From Erwinia pyri (GTDB taxonomy: Bacteria > Pseudomonadota > Gammaproteobacteria > Enterobacterales > Enterobacteriaceae), in contig NZ_CP132353.1 in NCBI RefSeq assembly GCF_030758455.1, forward strand, positions 3,472,001 to 3,536,000: 64,000 bases of DNA, given 5' to 3'. The notes below the pieces were generated by a model. It was not told where the DNA came from. It saw only the letters and a program-made list of their open reading frames with translations, and did not search any database. Each line of letters starts with the position of its first letter. Position 1 is the stretch's first letter. The translations under genes and the position numbers were made by a program. Shown piece after piece: positions 48,776 to 56,694 of the stretch.

Positions 48776-49816
48776 ATGCTTCTTCCCGCCGCGCTAAAAC
48801 AGGATATGTTACTTGGCCTCTGTTGCCTGCCCGCGATCGTGGTGATTTATCTGGTAGGGTTCAGGTTGGATCAGGTTCCGGCAGCCAGCGTGATGGCCAG
48901 CGGCGCGCTGACGCTGGCGTTCGGTGCCAGTAAAACCTGGGGAGGCTCCGCCTTCTCTCTGCTTCTGACCACCTGTATTGGCCTGGCCATCTCTACCTGG
49001 CTTGGCTGCCTGACCGGCAACGTGATGCCGCTCTATATTGCAGGCGCCATGCTTTATGCTGGCGTGTATGTCGCCCTCGCCAACGTGGATAACAGCGCCT
49101 GGTGGATGGTATTGCAGTGGTCAGTGGCCTACCTGGTGTCGGGGTATTATGCCGGAACGCTGGAGCACGCCTCCGGACGCGCCGCACTGACCGGCTCGGG
49201 CGGCCTGTTGCAAATGGCCTTCCTTTATCTGGTTTTCCGGCGCTATCCGTTTCATCGCAAAGATATCAGCCCTTACGCCTGGCTGATGTTTTTCCGGGTT
49301 ACGCTGCGTAAGTACAAACACAAAATTCATCTGCAATGGTCCGTTTTCTACGCCCTGCTGACGATGTGTCTGGCGTTGAGCACCGTGGAGATTTTTCAGA
49401 TGAAAAATGGCTACTGGGCGGGAATGACGCTGCTTTTCTGCCTGAGGAATAATTACAAAGATACTTTTTCACGGGTCCAGGCAAGAGTGCTGGGAACGTT
49501 GATGGGCACCATTCTGGCGGCGACGCTGATTAGCTACTGGCACAGTCCGCTGTTCCTGGTCTGTGGCTTTATTTTCAGCGGCTATATCGCGTTCACCTTC
49601 TCCTATTCGCTGATCTCAAAATCCTATTTTGTCTTTACCTTTTTTGTCACGCTGATGGTGGTGTTTATGATCTCAAGCCTGGGCCTGTCGCAAACGGAAG
49701 TGGCCACCCACCGGCTGGAGGCCACGGCGCTGGGCGGCGTATTTGCGCTGATGGGGGTACCGATGACGCGGCTCTTTACCCGCAGACAAATCGTTAAAAA
49801 GTCTTCCGGCGATTAG
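48776..49816 (+). CDS. FUSC-family membrane protein
   Basis: A 346-residue protein from ATG 48776 (TTG 48770 also in frame). Two sets of hydrophobic helices are separated by a soluble loop with [20 protein letters not shown], and the second half has [36 protein letters not shown] (in pieces), the FUSC/fusaric-acid-resistance motif. It is half-length relative to AaeB. Possibly exports aromatic acids; no AaeA-type partner adjoins it. The last four bases overlap the convergent acetyltransferase gene. Confidence 0.87.
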   Translation: MLLPAALKQDMLLGLCCLPAIVVIYLVGFRLDQVPAASVMASGALTLAFGASKTWGGSAFSLLLTTCIGLAISTWLGCLTGNVMPLYIAGAMLYAGVYVALANVDNSAWWMVLQWSVAYLVSGYYAGTLEHASGRAALTGSGGLLQMAFLYLVFRRYPFHRKDISPYAWLMFFRVTLRKYKHKIHLQWSVFYALLTMCLALSTVEIFQMKNGYWAGMTLLFCLRNNYKDTFSRVQARVLGTLMGTILAATLISYWHSPLFLVCGFIFSGYIAFTFSYSLISKSYFVFTFFVTLMVVFMISSLGLSQTEVATHRLEATALGGVFALMGVPMTRLFTRRQIVKKSSGD

Positions 49817-50460
49817 CGTGACTGAGTGTGCGGATCCCACCGGTCGCAAAATGCCTCGATATCAGAGGATTTGAACGCTCCCAGATGCGCCATGATGTCG
49901 CTCATCGGCCACTCCCACCAGGCGATTCGTGAAAGCCGCTGAGCTGTCTCACGCGAGAACCGCTCTTTGATCGCCCGCGCGGGCACGCCCCCTACAATCG
50001 TGTAGGGGGCAACATTTTTGGTGACCACTGCACCAGCGGCCAGTACCGCGCCATCACCCACCACGACGCCCGGTAACACCGTCACCCCATGACCAATCCA
50101 GACGTCATGACCAATAACCACTTTGTCCGCCCGGCGGGCAGCAAAGAACTCCCGGTCGCGCTCTGCGGTGGTGCTGTAATATTCAGGACAGTAGGTAAAG
50201 CGGTGCTGCGAGGCGCGACTGATCGGGTGATTCGGCGCGCCCAGACGCACGTTGGCGGCAATAGCGGTGAATTTGCCGATGATCGTATCCGCCACGGTGC
50301 AATAAGGGCCGAGATAGGAGTAGTCACCCAGGCTGGCGTACTCAAGGTGAGTGTGAGCCAGAATTTCGCAACAGCGGCCGATCTGAGTCTCGCGCAGGGT
50401 CACGCTCTCATCGATAAAGGTCTCGGCTAATTTCGGCTGATGCAGTTCAATAACGGTCAT
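49813..50460 (-). CDS. Hexapeptide-repeat acetyltransferase
   Basis: A 215-residue left-handed beta-helix protein with several hexapeptide turns ([55 protein letters not shown], in pieces). The [10 protein letters not shown] segment resembles the phosphonate-associated branch of DapH/Vat-like transferases, but no phn genes are present. Active-site His is in GAPNHP. The acceptor is unknown. Confidence 0.85.
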   Translation of the reverse strand: MTVIELHQPKLAETFIDESVTLRETQIGRCCEILAHTHLEYASLGDYSYLGPYCTVADTIIGKFTAIAANVRLGAPNHPISRASQHRFTYCPEYYSTTAERDREFFAARRADKVVIGHDVWIGHGVTVLPGVVVGDGAVLAAGAVVTKNVAPYTIVGGVPARAIKERFSRETAQRLSRIAWWEWPMSDIMAHLGAFKSSDIEAFCDRWDPHTQSR

Positions 50461-50670
50461 GTGCGCCTCATCTGGTTGGACATCTGGATGAGTGCCGTCC
50501 GCTGGCGCTCATCAGGTTACTTTCAGAAGAGGCTACTCTGGCATAGCTTGATGACAGCTTTGTGGAGAGGAGATGACAGAATCATCCCGGGCAGGGCTTC
50601 TCTCCTCAGGCGGCAGCTCAGGCGAGGCTGTTGAAGAATGGAATAACAGAACGCCATCGGCCAGTCAGTC

Positions 50671-50835
50671 TCACCCGCTGTTCTGGCTGGCAGGTGGAGA
50701 GGAATCTCTGTCGTTTTCCGCAGCATCTGACCAACAGAGTTCTAAAAATGTCTGCTGTTTTGGTGTCAGTAACCATCCCGCAAAGGGGCCTGTCTCTACC
50801 TCCTGGGCGCGATCTTCTGCACTTTTGTCACTCAT
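50671..50835 (-). CDS. 54-residue small protein
   Basis: From ATG 50835 with GGGGGAG 7 bases upstream. MSDKSAEDRAQEVETGPFAG is followed by WLLTPKQQTFLELCWSDAAE and a polar tail. It lies 2 bases after a 27-residue membrane microprotein gene, so both are probably one transcript. No family recognised. Confidence 0.72.
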   Translation of the reverse strand: MSDKSAEDRAQEVETGPFAGWLLTPKQQTFLELCWSDAAENDRDSSPPASQNSG

Positions 50836-50837
50836 CT

Positions 50838-50921
50838 TTAACTCCCCCACCAGATAAGCAGGGCCCAACAGGCAATGCATCCTGCGATGACCCCCAGCCA
50901 GACTAATCCTCTGATTGACAT
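50838..50921 (-). CDS. 27-residue single-helix membrane microprotein
   Basis: ATG 50921 has AGGGG six bases upstream. MSIRGLVWLGVIAGCIACWA then LLIWWGS: one helix, rich in Trp and Cys. A -35/-10 pair (50986-50991, 50964-50969, minus strand) lies just upstream. Too short for usual gene callers; the layout supports a real gene. Confidence 0.65.
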   Translation of the reverse strand: MSIRGLVWLGVIAGCIACWALLIWWGS

Positions 50922-50963
50922 GCAATCCCCTATTCGGACCATCTATTACTGTAAAGTGGTAAC

Positions 50964-50991
50964 AGTATAAACAATCACCAGAAGTGATCAA
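50964..50991 (-). promoter_or_regulatory. Sigma-70 promoter for the two small genes
   Basis: On the minus strand TTGATC, 16 bases, TATACT. It would start transcription about 35 bases before the microprotein ATG. Confidence 0.6.
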
Positions 50992-51106
50992 CTTTAGGAT
51001 TAAACTGAAGGCAAAAGAGCGCGTTTTGGTCTCTGTTCTGGCGGCAATTAAAATATCAGCAACTTTGCAGGTTGAATAATGTTCACCCTGTTTACGAGTC
51101 AGGAAA

Positions 51107-52411
51107 TCAGCGAGTATCGGGGCTGGTTTCCGCTTCCCCAGTTTCCGCCTCCGTATCAACCATCGCCGCCTGGATATCTTCTTCCGTAATGGTAGGATTC
51201 AGCGCTGCGGCTAATGGCGAGCTGGTTAAACTGTCCGGCAAAGCGACATGGGGGATAGGCGCTTCAGTCACGATCTGTGGCGTTCTGCTGGTAAACCAGC
51301 TGGTTACGGCGATCACGCCGCCGCAAAGGCAGAAAAAGGCGTAGAGCATATTGCCCCCCAGCGGCTGCATAATCGCCCCGGTGATCAGCGGACCAATACA
51401 GGCACCTATCCCAAAGGCCATCAGCAGGCATGCGGTGAGCGAGACCCTTCTCTCCGGCGCGACGCTGTCGTTCGCCATCGCTACGATCAGCGGATAGAGC
51501 GAGAACTGCATCATGCTGGTGACAAAGGCTGCAGCCACGGCCCAGAGAAAACTTATCTGCAGACCCAGCGTCAGAGGCAGCGCGGCCAGGGTATAGAGCG
51601 CTGCGGTGTACATCAGCAGGCGGTTGCGATCGATGCGGTCAGAGAGCCAGCTCAGCGGGAATTGGGAGATTAACCCGGCAAAAATGGTAATGGCCATAAA
51701 CAGGCCGGTTTGCTGCGTGCTGAATCCCAGCTGGCTGGTATAGACCGGCGCCATGCCGTAAAAAGCGCCGACGGCCATGCCGGTGGCCAGCGTATTCAGC
51801 AGGATTTTAGGGATAGCGCGGAAGAAATAGCCCAGCTCCATAGGGGCTGGCGTCATGGGATGCGCATTGGTGCGGGTAGTCAGGGCAATGGGTACCAGGC
51901 AGAGCGCAAAGCAGAGCGCCACAATCAGCAGGCTGGAGCTGCCCGAGCCAATCTGCGTCATCAGCATCACCTGCCCTGCTGAAAGCCCCAGATAAGTCGC
52001 CACCATGTAGAAACCAAAAATCAGCCCGCGCTGTCCGGTTTCAGCCCCGTCGTTCAGCCAGCTCTCCAGCACCATATACTGGCACATCATGCAGAGACCG
52101 ATAATCAGCCGCAGGAATATCCACATAGGCAGGAAATCGGTCAGGCCGTGACCCAGCACAGAGGCGGTGATAATCCCGGCACAGGAAACATAGGCACGGA
52201 TATGCCCCACGCGGGCGATCAGGTTATGTCCAACCTTGCCCCCCAGCACCAGCCCAAAATAGTTAGCGGCGGTGATGGCGCCAATCAGGCTGCCGCTAAC
52301 CTGCTCGTGGGCCAGACGCAGCGAAACGTAAGTGGTTAACAGGCCGGAGCCCAGCAGCATTAACAACGTGGTGCTATAAAGCGGTAAAAAAGTGCCGAGG
52401 ACTTTTTTCAT
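51107..52411 (-). CDS. MFS transporter (YcaD-like)
   Basis: A 434-residue, 12-helix MFS protein. LLLSGLLTTYVSLRLAHEQ-like start, ESWLNDGAETGQRG and FSLYPLIVAMANDSV follow the YcaD family. The C-terminal 55 residues are an acidic cytoplasmic tail (EEDIQAAMVDTEAETGEAETS) not found in E. coli YcaD. Substrate unknown. Small genes lie downstream on the same strand with their own promoter. Confidence 0.87.
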   Translation of the reverse strand: MKKVLGTFLPLYSTTLLMLLGSGLLTTYVSLRLAHEQVSGSLIGAITAANYFGLVLGGKVGHNLIARVGHIRAYVSCAGIITASVLGHGLTDFLPMWIFLRLIIGLCMMCQYMVLESWLNDGAETGQRGLIFGFYMVATYLGLSAGQVMLMTQIGSGSSSLLIVALCFALCLVPIALTTRTNAHPMTPAPMELGYFFRAIPKILLNTLATGMAVGAFYGMAPVYTSQLGFSTQQTGLFMAITIFAGLISQFPLSWLSDRIDRNRLLMYTAALYTLAALPLTLGLQISFLWAVAAAFVTSMMQFSLYPLIVAMANDSVAPERRVSLTACLLMAFGIGACIGPLITGAIMQPLGGNMLYAFFCLCGGVIAVTSWFTSRTPQIVTEAPIPHVALPDSLTSSPLAAALNPTITEEDIQAAMVDTEAETGEAETSPDTR

Positions 52412-52609
52412 GACGGCTCCCTGTCGCAGTCGTTCCGGGAAAACTCAACCTGAACCGTCAACAGTAGTCGCTATTGCGACAGACAGGCAAGTTGGTAAGC
52501 GATCTTGCAGAGCATTCCCAGCGGAGAGAAAAAAGAGCAGAGAGGGCTAAAGTTTTCGGCCAATCTTACCGATGTAGTGGTTACTTAACCTAAACCGCCA
52601 ACCAAAATC

Positions 52610-52693
52610 ATGTACTTTTTTAAACCTATCGAACTCGTCTTGCTCTCTGTCACGCTGGCCTACTGCTTCACGATGTCTTCCTGGTTCTGGTAG
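52610..52693 (+). CDS. 27-residue hydrophobic ORF (candidate)
   Basis: MYFFKPIELVLLSVTLAYCF then TMSSWFW. It looks like a single-helix microprotein in an otherwise empty 319-base gap between divergent transcription units. However, there is no Shine-Dalgarno sequence and no clear promoter. It could be chance. Confidence 0.35.
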   Translation: MYFFKPIELVLLSVTLAYCFTMSSWFW

Positions 52694-52730
52694 CCTGAGC
52701 GTGGCGGGCTGCCCTTCGGCAGGTCAGCGT

Positions 52731-53054
52731 TCAGGGAATACCGGCAAAGCGCAACAGGGCTGTTACCAGCGCAGCAGCCACGATCACCACAATCAACGGC
52801 ATTTTTCGCCAGGCAAGCACTACCGCCACCGCCACGCCAAATACCCGTGCCGTGCCGGCAAAATGGTCACCTTCATAGAAAGTGTTTCCCAGCGCTACCG
52901 CAAACAACAGCGTGGTGGCAGCATCCGACAGCAGTGCCCGGGAGCGATCCGACAGCGCCATCCGGCTCCCTAACTTCACTCCAGCAAACCGCATCAGGTA
53001 AGTTCCAACCGATAAAACGGCGATGCCTGTCACCAAAAGCGCGGCAGATGTCAT
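52731..53054 (-). CDS. azlD: AzlD branched-chain amino acid exporter subunit
   Basis: A 107-residue, four-helix protein (LSVGTYLMRFAGVKLGSRM, LSDAATTLLFAVALGNTFYEG) of the AzlD family. It overlaps azlC by one base. AzlCD-type pairs (YgaZH in E. coli) export valine and related amino acids. Confidence 0.92.
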   Translation of the reverse strand: MTSAALLVTGIAVLSVGTYLMRFAGVKLGSRMALSDRSRALLSDAATTLLFAVALGNTFYEGDHFAGTARVFGVAVAVVLAWRKMPLIVVIVAAALVTALLRFAGIP

Positions 53055-53716
53055 TATTTCTTCCTCGTCAGTAAACCGAGCATAGAGAGTAAAACCGGCA
53101 GGCCGGCAGCCACAAACGGGGTAGCCAGTAGTGAGAGCGCAGCGCCGCTGGAGGCGCGGATCAGCGTGGTCCGGGATTTAAAAGAAGGGATCACCAACGC
53201 CAGTAAAATGGCGGGAAATACGGCATCCAGGCCGGTAGCACTGATATCCGGCACCCGTTTGCCAACCGCACTGCCAAGCAGCGCCCCCAGGGGCCAGATG
53301 GTCGCCACGCCAAGCCCACAGAGCCAGTAGGCCGCTTTACGCTGCGCAGGCGTGGATTGGGACAAACCAAAGACCACGCTCTCATCATTCATGATGTGGC
53401 AGCCAAGCAGCCCCTGCAGGCGTGTACCGACCAGATCGCGAACGGCGATCCCAAACGGGAAATGGCGGGCGTTGACCAGCAGACCCGCTACCGCCGCCGC
53501 CAGAGGATTGCCGCCGCTGGCCACAATGGCGATAAACATAAATTCAGAAGCGCCAGCCAGCACAAAGAGGGTTGAGGTTATGGGTACCCACAAAGGAAAA
53601 CCGTAGGCGCTGGCAAGGGATCCATAGGAGGCGCCCACCACACCAACCGCCAGACAAACCAGGAAAATGGCTTTTTTCGTCTCCGCAGATAAACAGGCAA
53701 AACGGGAACTCATCAT
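53054..53716 (-). CDS. azlC: AzlC branched-chain amino acid exporter subunit
   Basis: About 220 residues, start at ATG 53716 or 53713 (ribosome site weak; five codons upstream are open). VCLAVGVVGASYGSLASAYGFP, ASEFMFIAIVASGGNPLAAAVAGLLVNARHFPFG (in pieces) and HIMNDESV are typical of AzlC. It pairs with azlD. The operator region upstream has repeated GAACG motifs shared with the divergent XRE-cupin gene, pointing to local control. Confidence 0.93.
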   Translation of the reverse strand: MMSSRFACLSAETKKAIFLVCLAVGVVGASYGSLASAYGFPLWVPITSTLFVLAGASEFMFIAIVASGGNPLAAAVAGLLVNARHFPFGIAVRDLVGTRLQGLLGCHIMNDESVVFGLSQSTPAQRKAAYWLCGLGVATIWPLGALLGSAVGKRVPDISATGLDAVFPAILLALVIPSFKSRTTLIRASSGAALSLLATPFVAAGLPVLLSMLGLLTRKK

Positions 53717-53733
53717 CAAACAATTACCCAAGC

Positions 53734-53806
53734 GAACGAATCAGCCATTATAATGAACGCGACCAAACACCTAATCAAGCGAACATTTTGTTCGTTTTAA
53801 TGAACG
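53734..53806. promoter_or_regulatory. Operator region between azlC and its regulator
   Basis: GAACG occurs at 53734, 53755 and 53802. An inverted repeat CGAAC-ATTTT-GTTCG lies at 53780-53794. These surround a TATAAT (53749-53754) on the plus strand. Likely binding sites of the XRE-cupin protein. Confidence 0.6.
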
Positions 53807-53818
53807 ATAAGGGCAGGC

Positions 53819-54367
53819 ATGACTCAGCCGATCAGCATAATTGCCAAAAGTCTGGTTCGGGAACGGACGCGGACTGGCCTCTCTCTGGCTGAAATTGCCA
53901 GAAGAGCGGGCATAGCAAAATCAACGCTGTCCCAGCTGGAAGCAGGTAACGGCAACCCCAGTATTGAAACGCTGTGGGCGCTCTGCGTCGCCCTGAATAT
54001 TCCTTTCGCCAAATTACTGGAACCTGCCGCCCATACGACGCAGGTCATCAGGCGTGGAGAAGGGAACAAAGTGGTGGCTGAACATGCCGACTATCAGGCT
54101 ATTTTGCTGGCAAGCTGCCCGCCGGGCGCACGAAGGGATATCTATTTATTGCTCACCGAACCCGGTTCCGACCGGTTATCCCATCCGCATACGCCAGGAT
54201 CGGTAGAGCATATTATTGTCACTCAGGGGCGCGCCTTGTTAGGGCTAAAAAGCTCGCCAGAGATATTAACGGCAGGTGACTATATTTGCTACCCGGGCGA
54301 TCGGGAACATATTTTTAAAGCGCTGGAGCCCGGAACCGTGGCGATTCTGGTTGCAGAGCAGAATTAA
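53819..54367 (+). CDS. XRE-type regulator with cupin domain
   Basis: A 182-residue protein. Residues ~10-65 form the HTH (GLSLAEIARRAGIAKSTLSQLEAGNGNPSIETLWAL, in pieces) and residues 90-180 a cupin domain (DRLSHPHTPGSVEHIIVTQG, GDYICYPGDREHIFKAL). Such regulators often control adjacent azlCD genes in response to an amino acid. It is divergent from azlCD with a repeat-rich gap. Confidence 0.9.
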   Translation: MTQPISIIAKSLVRERTRTGLSLAEIARRAGIAKSTLSQLEAGNGNPSIETLWALCVALNIPFAKLLEPAAHTTQVIRRGEGNKVVAEHADYQAILLASCPPGARRDIYLLLTEPGSDRLSHPHTPGSVEHIIVTQGRALLGLKSSPEILTAGDYICYPGDREHIFKALEPGTVAILVAEQN

Positions 54368-54500
54368 GCTTTATTAAGGGCGACTTTCAGAAGCGTCGAA
54401 CTGGAAGAGCAGCAATCGGAAGCGCTGGGCAGGATGCGCCACCGTGTTAAATGATTATCTCTTGAGGTGGGTAACGCTGGTTGCGTTATAAAGTGACGAC

Positions 54501-54534
54501 CCTGGCCGCAACAGGCGGACCCGTTGCGGCCAGG
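54501..54534. terminator. 12-bp perfect inverted repeat after glgX
   Basis: CCTGGCCGCAAC / GTTGCGGCCAGG with a 10-base loop, 15 bases past the glgX end. No U-run; a probable transcription end for the trehalose operon. Confidence 0.55.
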
Positions 54535-54549
54535 GGCAAAACGACGCGC

Positions 54550-56625
54550 TTAAGGCCTTCTGAACAGGGCGATGCTGCGCCCTTCCAGCTCAAAATCCTT
54601 CTCTTTATTGATAACCAGACCACGTTTAGCGGTATCTGAAGTGGTTAACTCCAGCACCCACCCCCCTTCCCCGAACTGCGGGATCAGGAACGGCACGTTG
54701 CCTTCAAACGGGTTGATCAGCATCAGCACATCGTGCCAGATACCCTCCTCCGCCTGCAGATCGGGACGGCCAAGATAGACACCCAGCGTCAGCCCTTCAT
54801 CCCACTGCTCCGACTGCTGGAAGCCTCCGCCCGCGTTGAACCACTTGATATCCATGCCATCCCGCCAGTTCTCCCGGCGTAGCAGAGGCTGCTCTGACCG
54901 TAGCTTGATGACATGGCGGGTAAACTCACGCAGCGCCTCGCCGGACTCCGTCATATTCTTCCAGTTAATCCAGGAGAGTTCGTTATCCTGACAATAGCCA
55001 TTATTGTTGCCATCCTGACTCCGACCGAACTCATCTCCTGCAAGCAGCATCGGCGTACCGTGAGAAAAGAGCAGCGTGGCGAGGAAATTGCGCTTCTGAC
55101 GTTCACGCACCGCATTGATGCCCTCATCATCCGTTGCTCCTTCCGCCCCATAATTATAGGAACGGTTATCGTTGTGGCCGTCGTTGTTGTCCTCGCCGTT
55201 GGCGTCGTTGTGCTTCTCATTATAAGAGACGAGATCGTTAAGCGTGAAGCCATCATGAGCGGTGATAAAGTTAACGCTCGCCCAGGGACGACGGCCACGA
55301 AGATCGTAGAGATCGCCGGAGCCGAGCAGGCGTGCAGCAAAGTCGGTAGAGACATTGTTGCCTTTCCAGTATTCGCGCACCGTATCGCGATATTTGTCGT
55401 TCCACTCCGCCCAGCCAGGCGGGAAGCCGCCCACCTGATAGCCGCCGGGGCCGATATCCCACGGCTCCCCGATCAGCTTCAGCTTAGAGAGGACCGGATC
55501 CTGCATCATGGCGTCGAAAAAGCCGCCGCGTTCATTAAACCCTTCCGGCTCGCGGCCCAGAATAGTGCCGAGATCGAAGCGGAAACCATCAATATGCATC
55601 GACTCTGCCCAGTATCGCAGCGAATCCATCACCATCTGCAGCACGCGCGGATGGGAGGTGTTCACCGTGTTACCGGTACCGGTATCGTTGATGTAATAAC
55701 GGTGCTGGTCCGGCAGCGTGCGGTAATAGGAAAAGTTGTCGATGCCCTTGAAGGAGAGGGTCGGACCCAGTTCATTCCCTTCCGCCGTGTGGTTGTACAC
55801 CACATCCAGGATCACCTCGATCCCCGCATCGTGAAACGCCCGCACCATGTCGCGGAATCCCTGAATGCCCTTCGGACCGAAATAGCGTGAAGCGGGCGCA
55901 AAAAAGCCCAGGGTGTTATAGCCCCAGAAATTTTTCAGCCCTTTATCCAGCAGATGCTGATCGTCCGGGAACCAGTGGATCGGCAGCAGTTCAACCGAGG
56001 TGATGCCCAGACTTTTGATGTAATCGACCGAGGCGACATGGCCCATCCCTTCATAGGTGCCGCGAAGCTCCTCAGGAATAGCGGGATTTAGCTGCGTAAA
56101 TCCTTTCACATGGGCTTCATAAACCACGGTTTCCGGCCAGGTTACGTTGGGGCGGTTATTATCCTGCCAGTCGAATTCGTTGGGATTGATAACCCGGCAT
56201 TTCGGCATAAAGGGCGCGCTGTCCTGCGTGTCATAGGTCAGGTCTTTATCTTCATGCAACAGCTCATAGGCAAAGTGCGCCTCATTCCAGTCGATATCGC
56301 CAGCCAGCTCGCGCGCATAAGGGTCCAGCAGCAGCTTGTGCGGATTAAAGCGGTGACCGTTTTCCGGATCGTAAGGGCCATGTACGCGATAGCCATAGAG
56401 CGCACCGGGTTGCAGGCCCGGAACAAATCCATGCCAGATTTCATTGGTATACTCCGGCAGCTCCAGCCTTGCGATCTCCGTTTTGCCGCTGGGATCGTAA
56501 AGGCAAAGCTCAACGCGCTCGGCGTGGGCGGAGAAGAGCGCAAAATTCACCCCTTCCCCTTCAAAATTGGCACCCAGAACCAGGCCGTGCCCTGCCGTAA
56601 TTTCATAAGAATGACCGTTTGACAT
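54550..56625 (-). CDS. glgX: Glycogen debranching enzyme (GlgX/TreX)
   Basis: A 691-residue GH13 isoamylase-type enzyme. An N-terminal CBM48 domain (LGANFEGEGVNFALFSAHAERVELCLYD, in pieces) is followed by the barrel: VILDVVYNHTAEGNELGP, DGFRFDLGTILGREP (nucleophile Asp), and NFITAHDGFTLNDLVSYNEKHN. As TreX it removes alpha-1,6 branches to supply linear glucans for TreY. It is third in the treZ-treY-glgX order, 69 bases after treY. It is not next to glgBCAP here, supporting the trehalose role. Confidence 0.95.
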   Translation of the reverse strand: MSNGHSYEITAGHGLVLGANFEGEGVNFALFSAHAERVELCLYDPSGKTEIARLELPEYTNEIWHGFVPGLQPGALYGYRVHGPYDPENGHRFNPHKLLLDPYARELAGDIDWNEAHFAYELLHEDKDLTYDTQDSAPFMPKCRVINPNEFDWQDNNRPNVTWPETVVYEAHVKGFTQLNPAIPEELRGTYEGMGHVASVDYIKSLGITSVELLPIHWFPDDQHLLDKGLKNFWGYNTLGFFAPASRYFGPKGIQGFRDMVRAFHDAGIEVILDVVYNHTAEGNELGPTLSFKGIDNFSYYRTLPDQHRYYINDTGTGNTVNTSHPRVLQMVMDSLRYWAESMHIDGFRFDLGTILGREPEGFNERGGFFDAMMQDPVLSKLKLIGEPWDIGPGGYQVGGFPPGWAEWNDKYRDTVREYWKGNNVSTDFAARLLGSGDLYDLRGRRPWASVNFITAHDGFTLNDLVSYNEKHNDANGEDNNDGHNDNRSYNYGAEGATDDEGINAVRERQKRNFLATLLFSHGTPMLLAGDEFGRSQDGNNNGYCQDNELSWINWKNMTESGEALREFTRHVIKLRSEQPLLRRENWRDGMDIKWFNAGGGFQQSEQWDEGLTLGVYLGRPDLQAEEGIWHDVLMLINPFEGNVPFLIPQFGEGGWVLELTTSDTAKRGLVINKEKDFELEGRSIALFRRP

Positions 56626-56694
56626 CTCTGGCTCTCCATTAGGTAACAGAAATTCACCTGCAAAGGTAAGTTATTATGTTTTAATCTTTCTATA

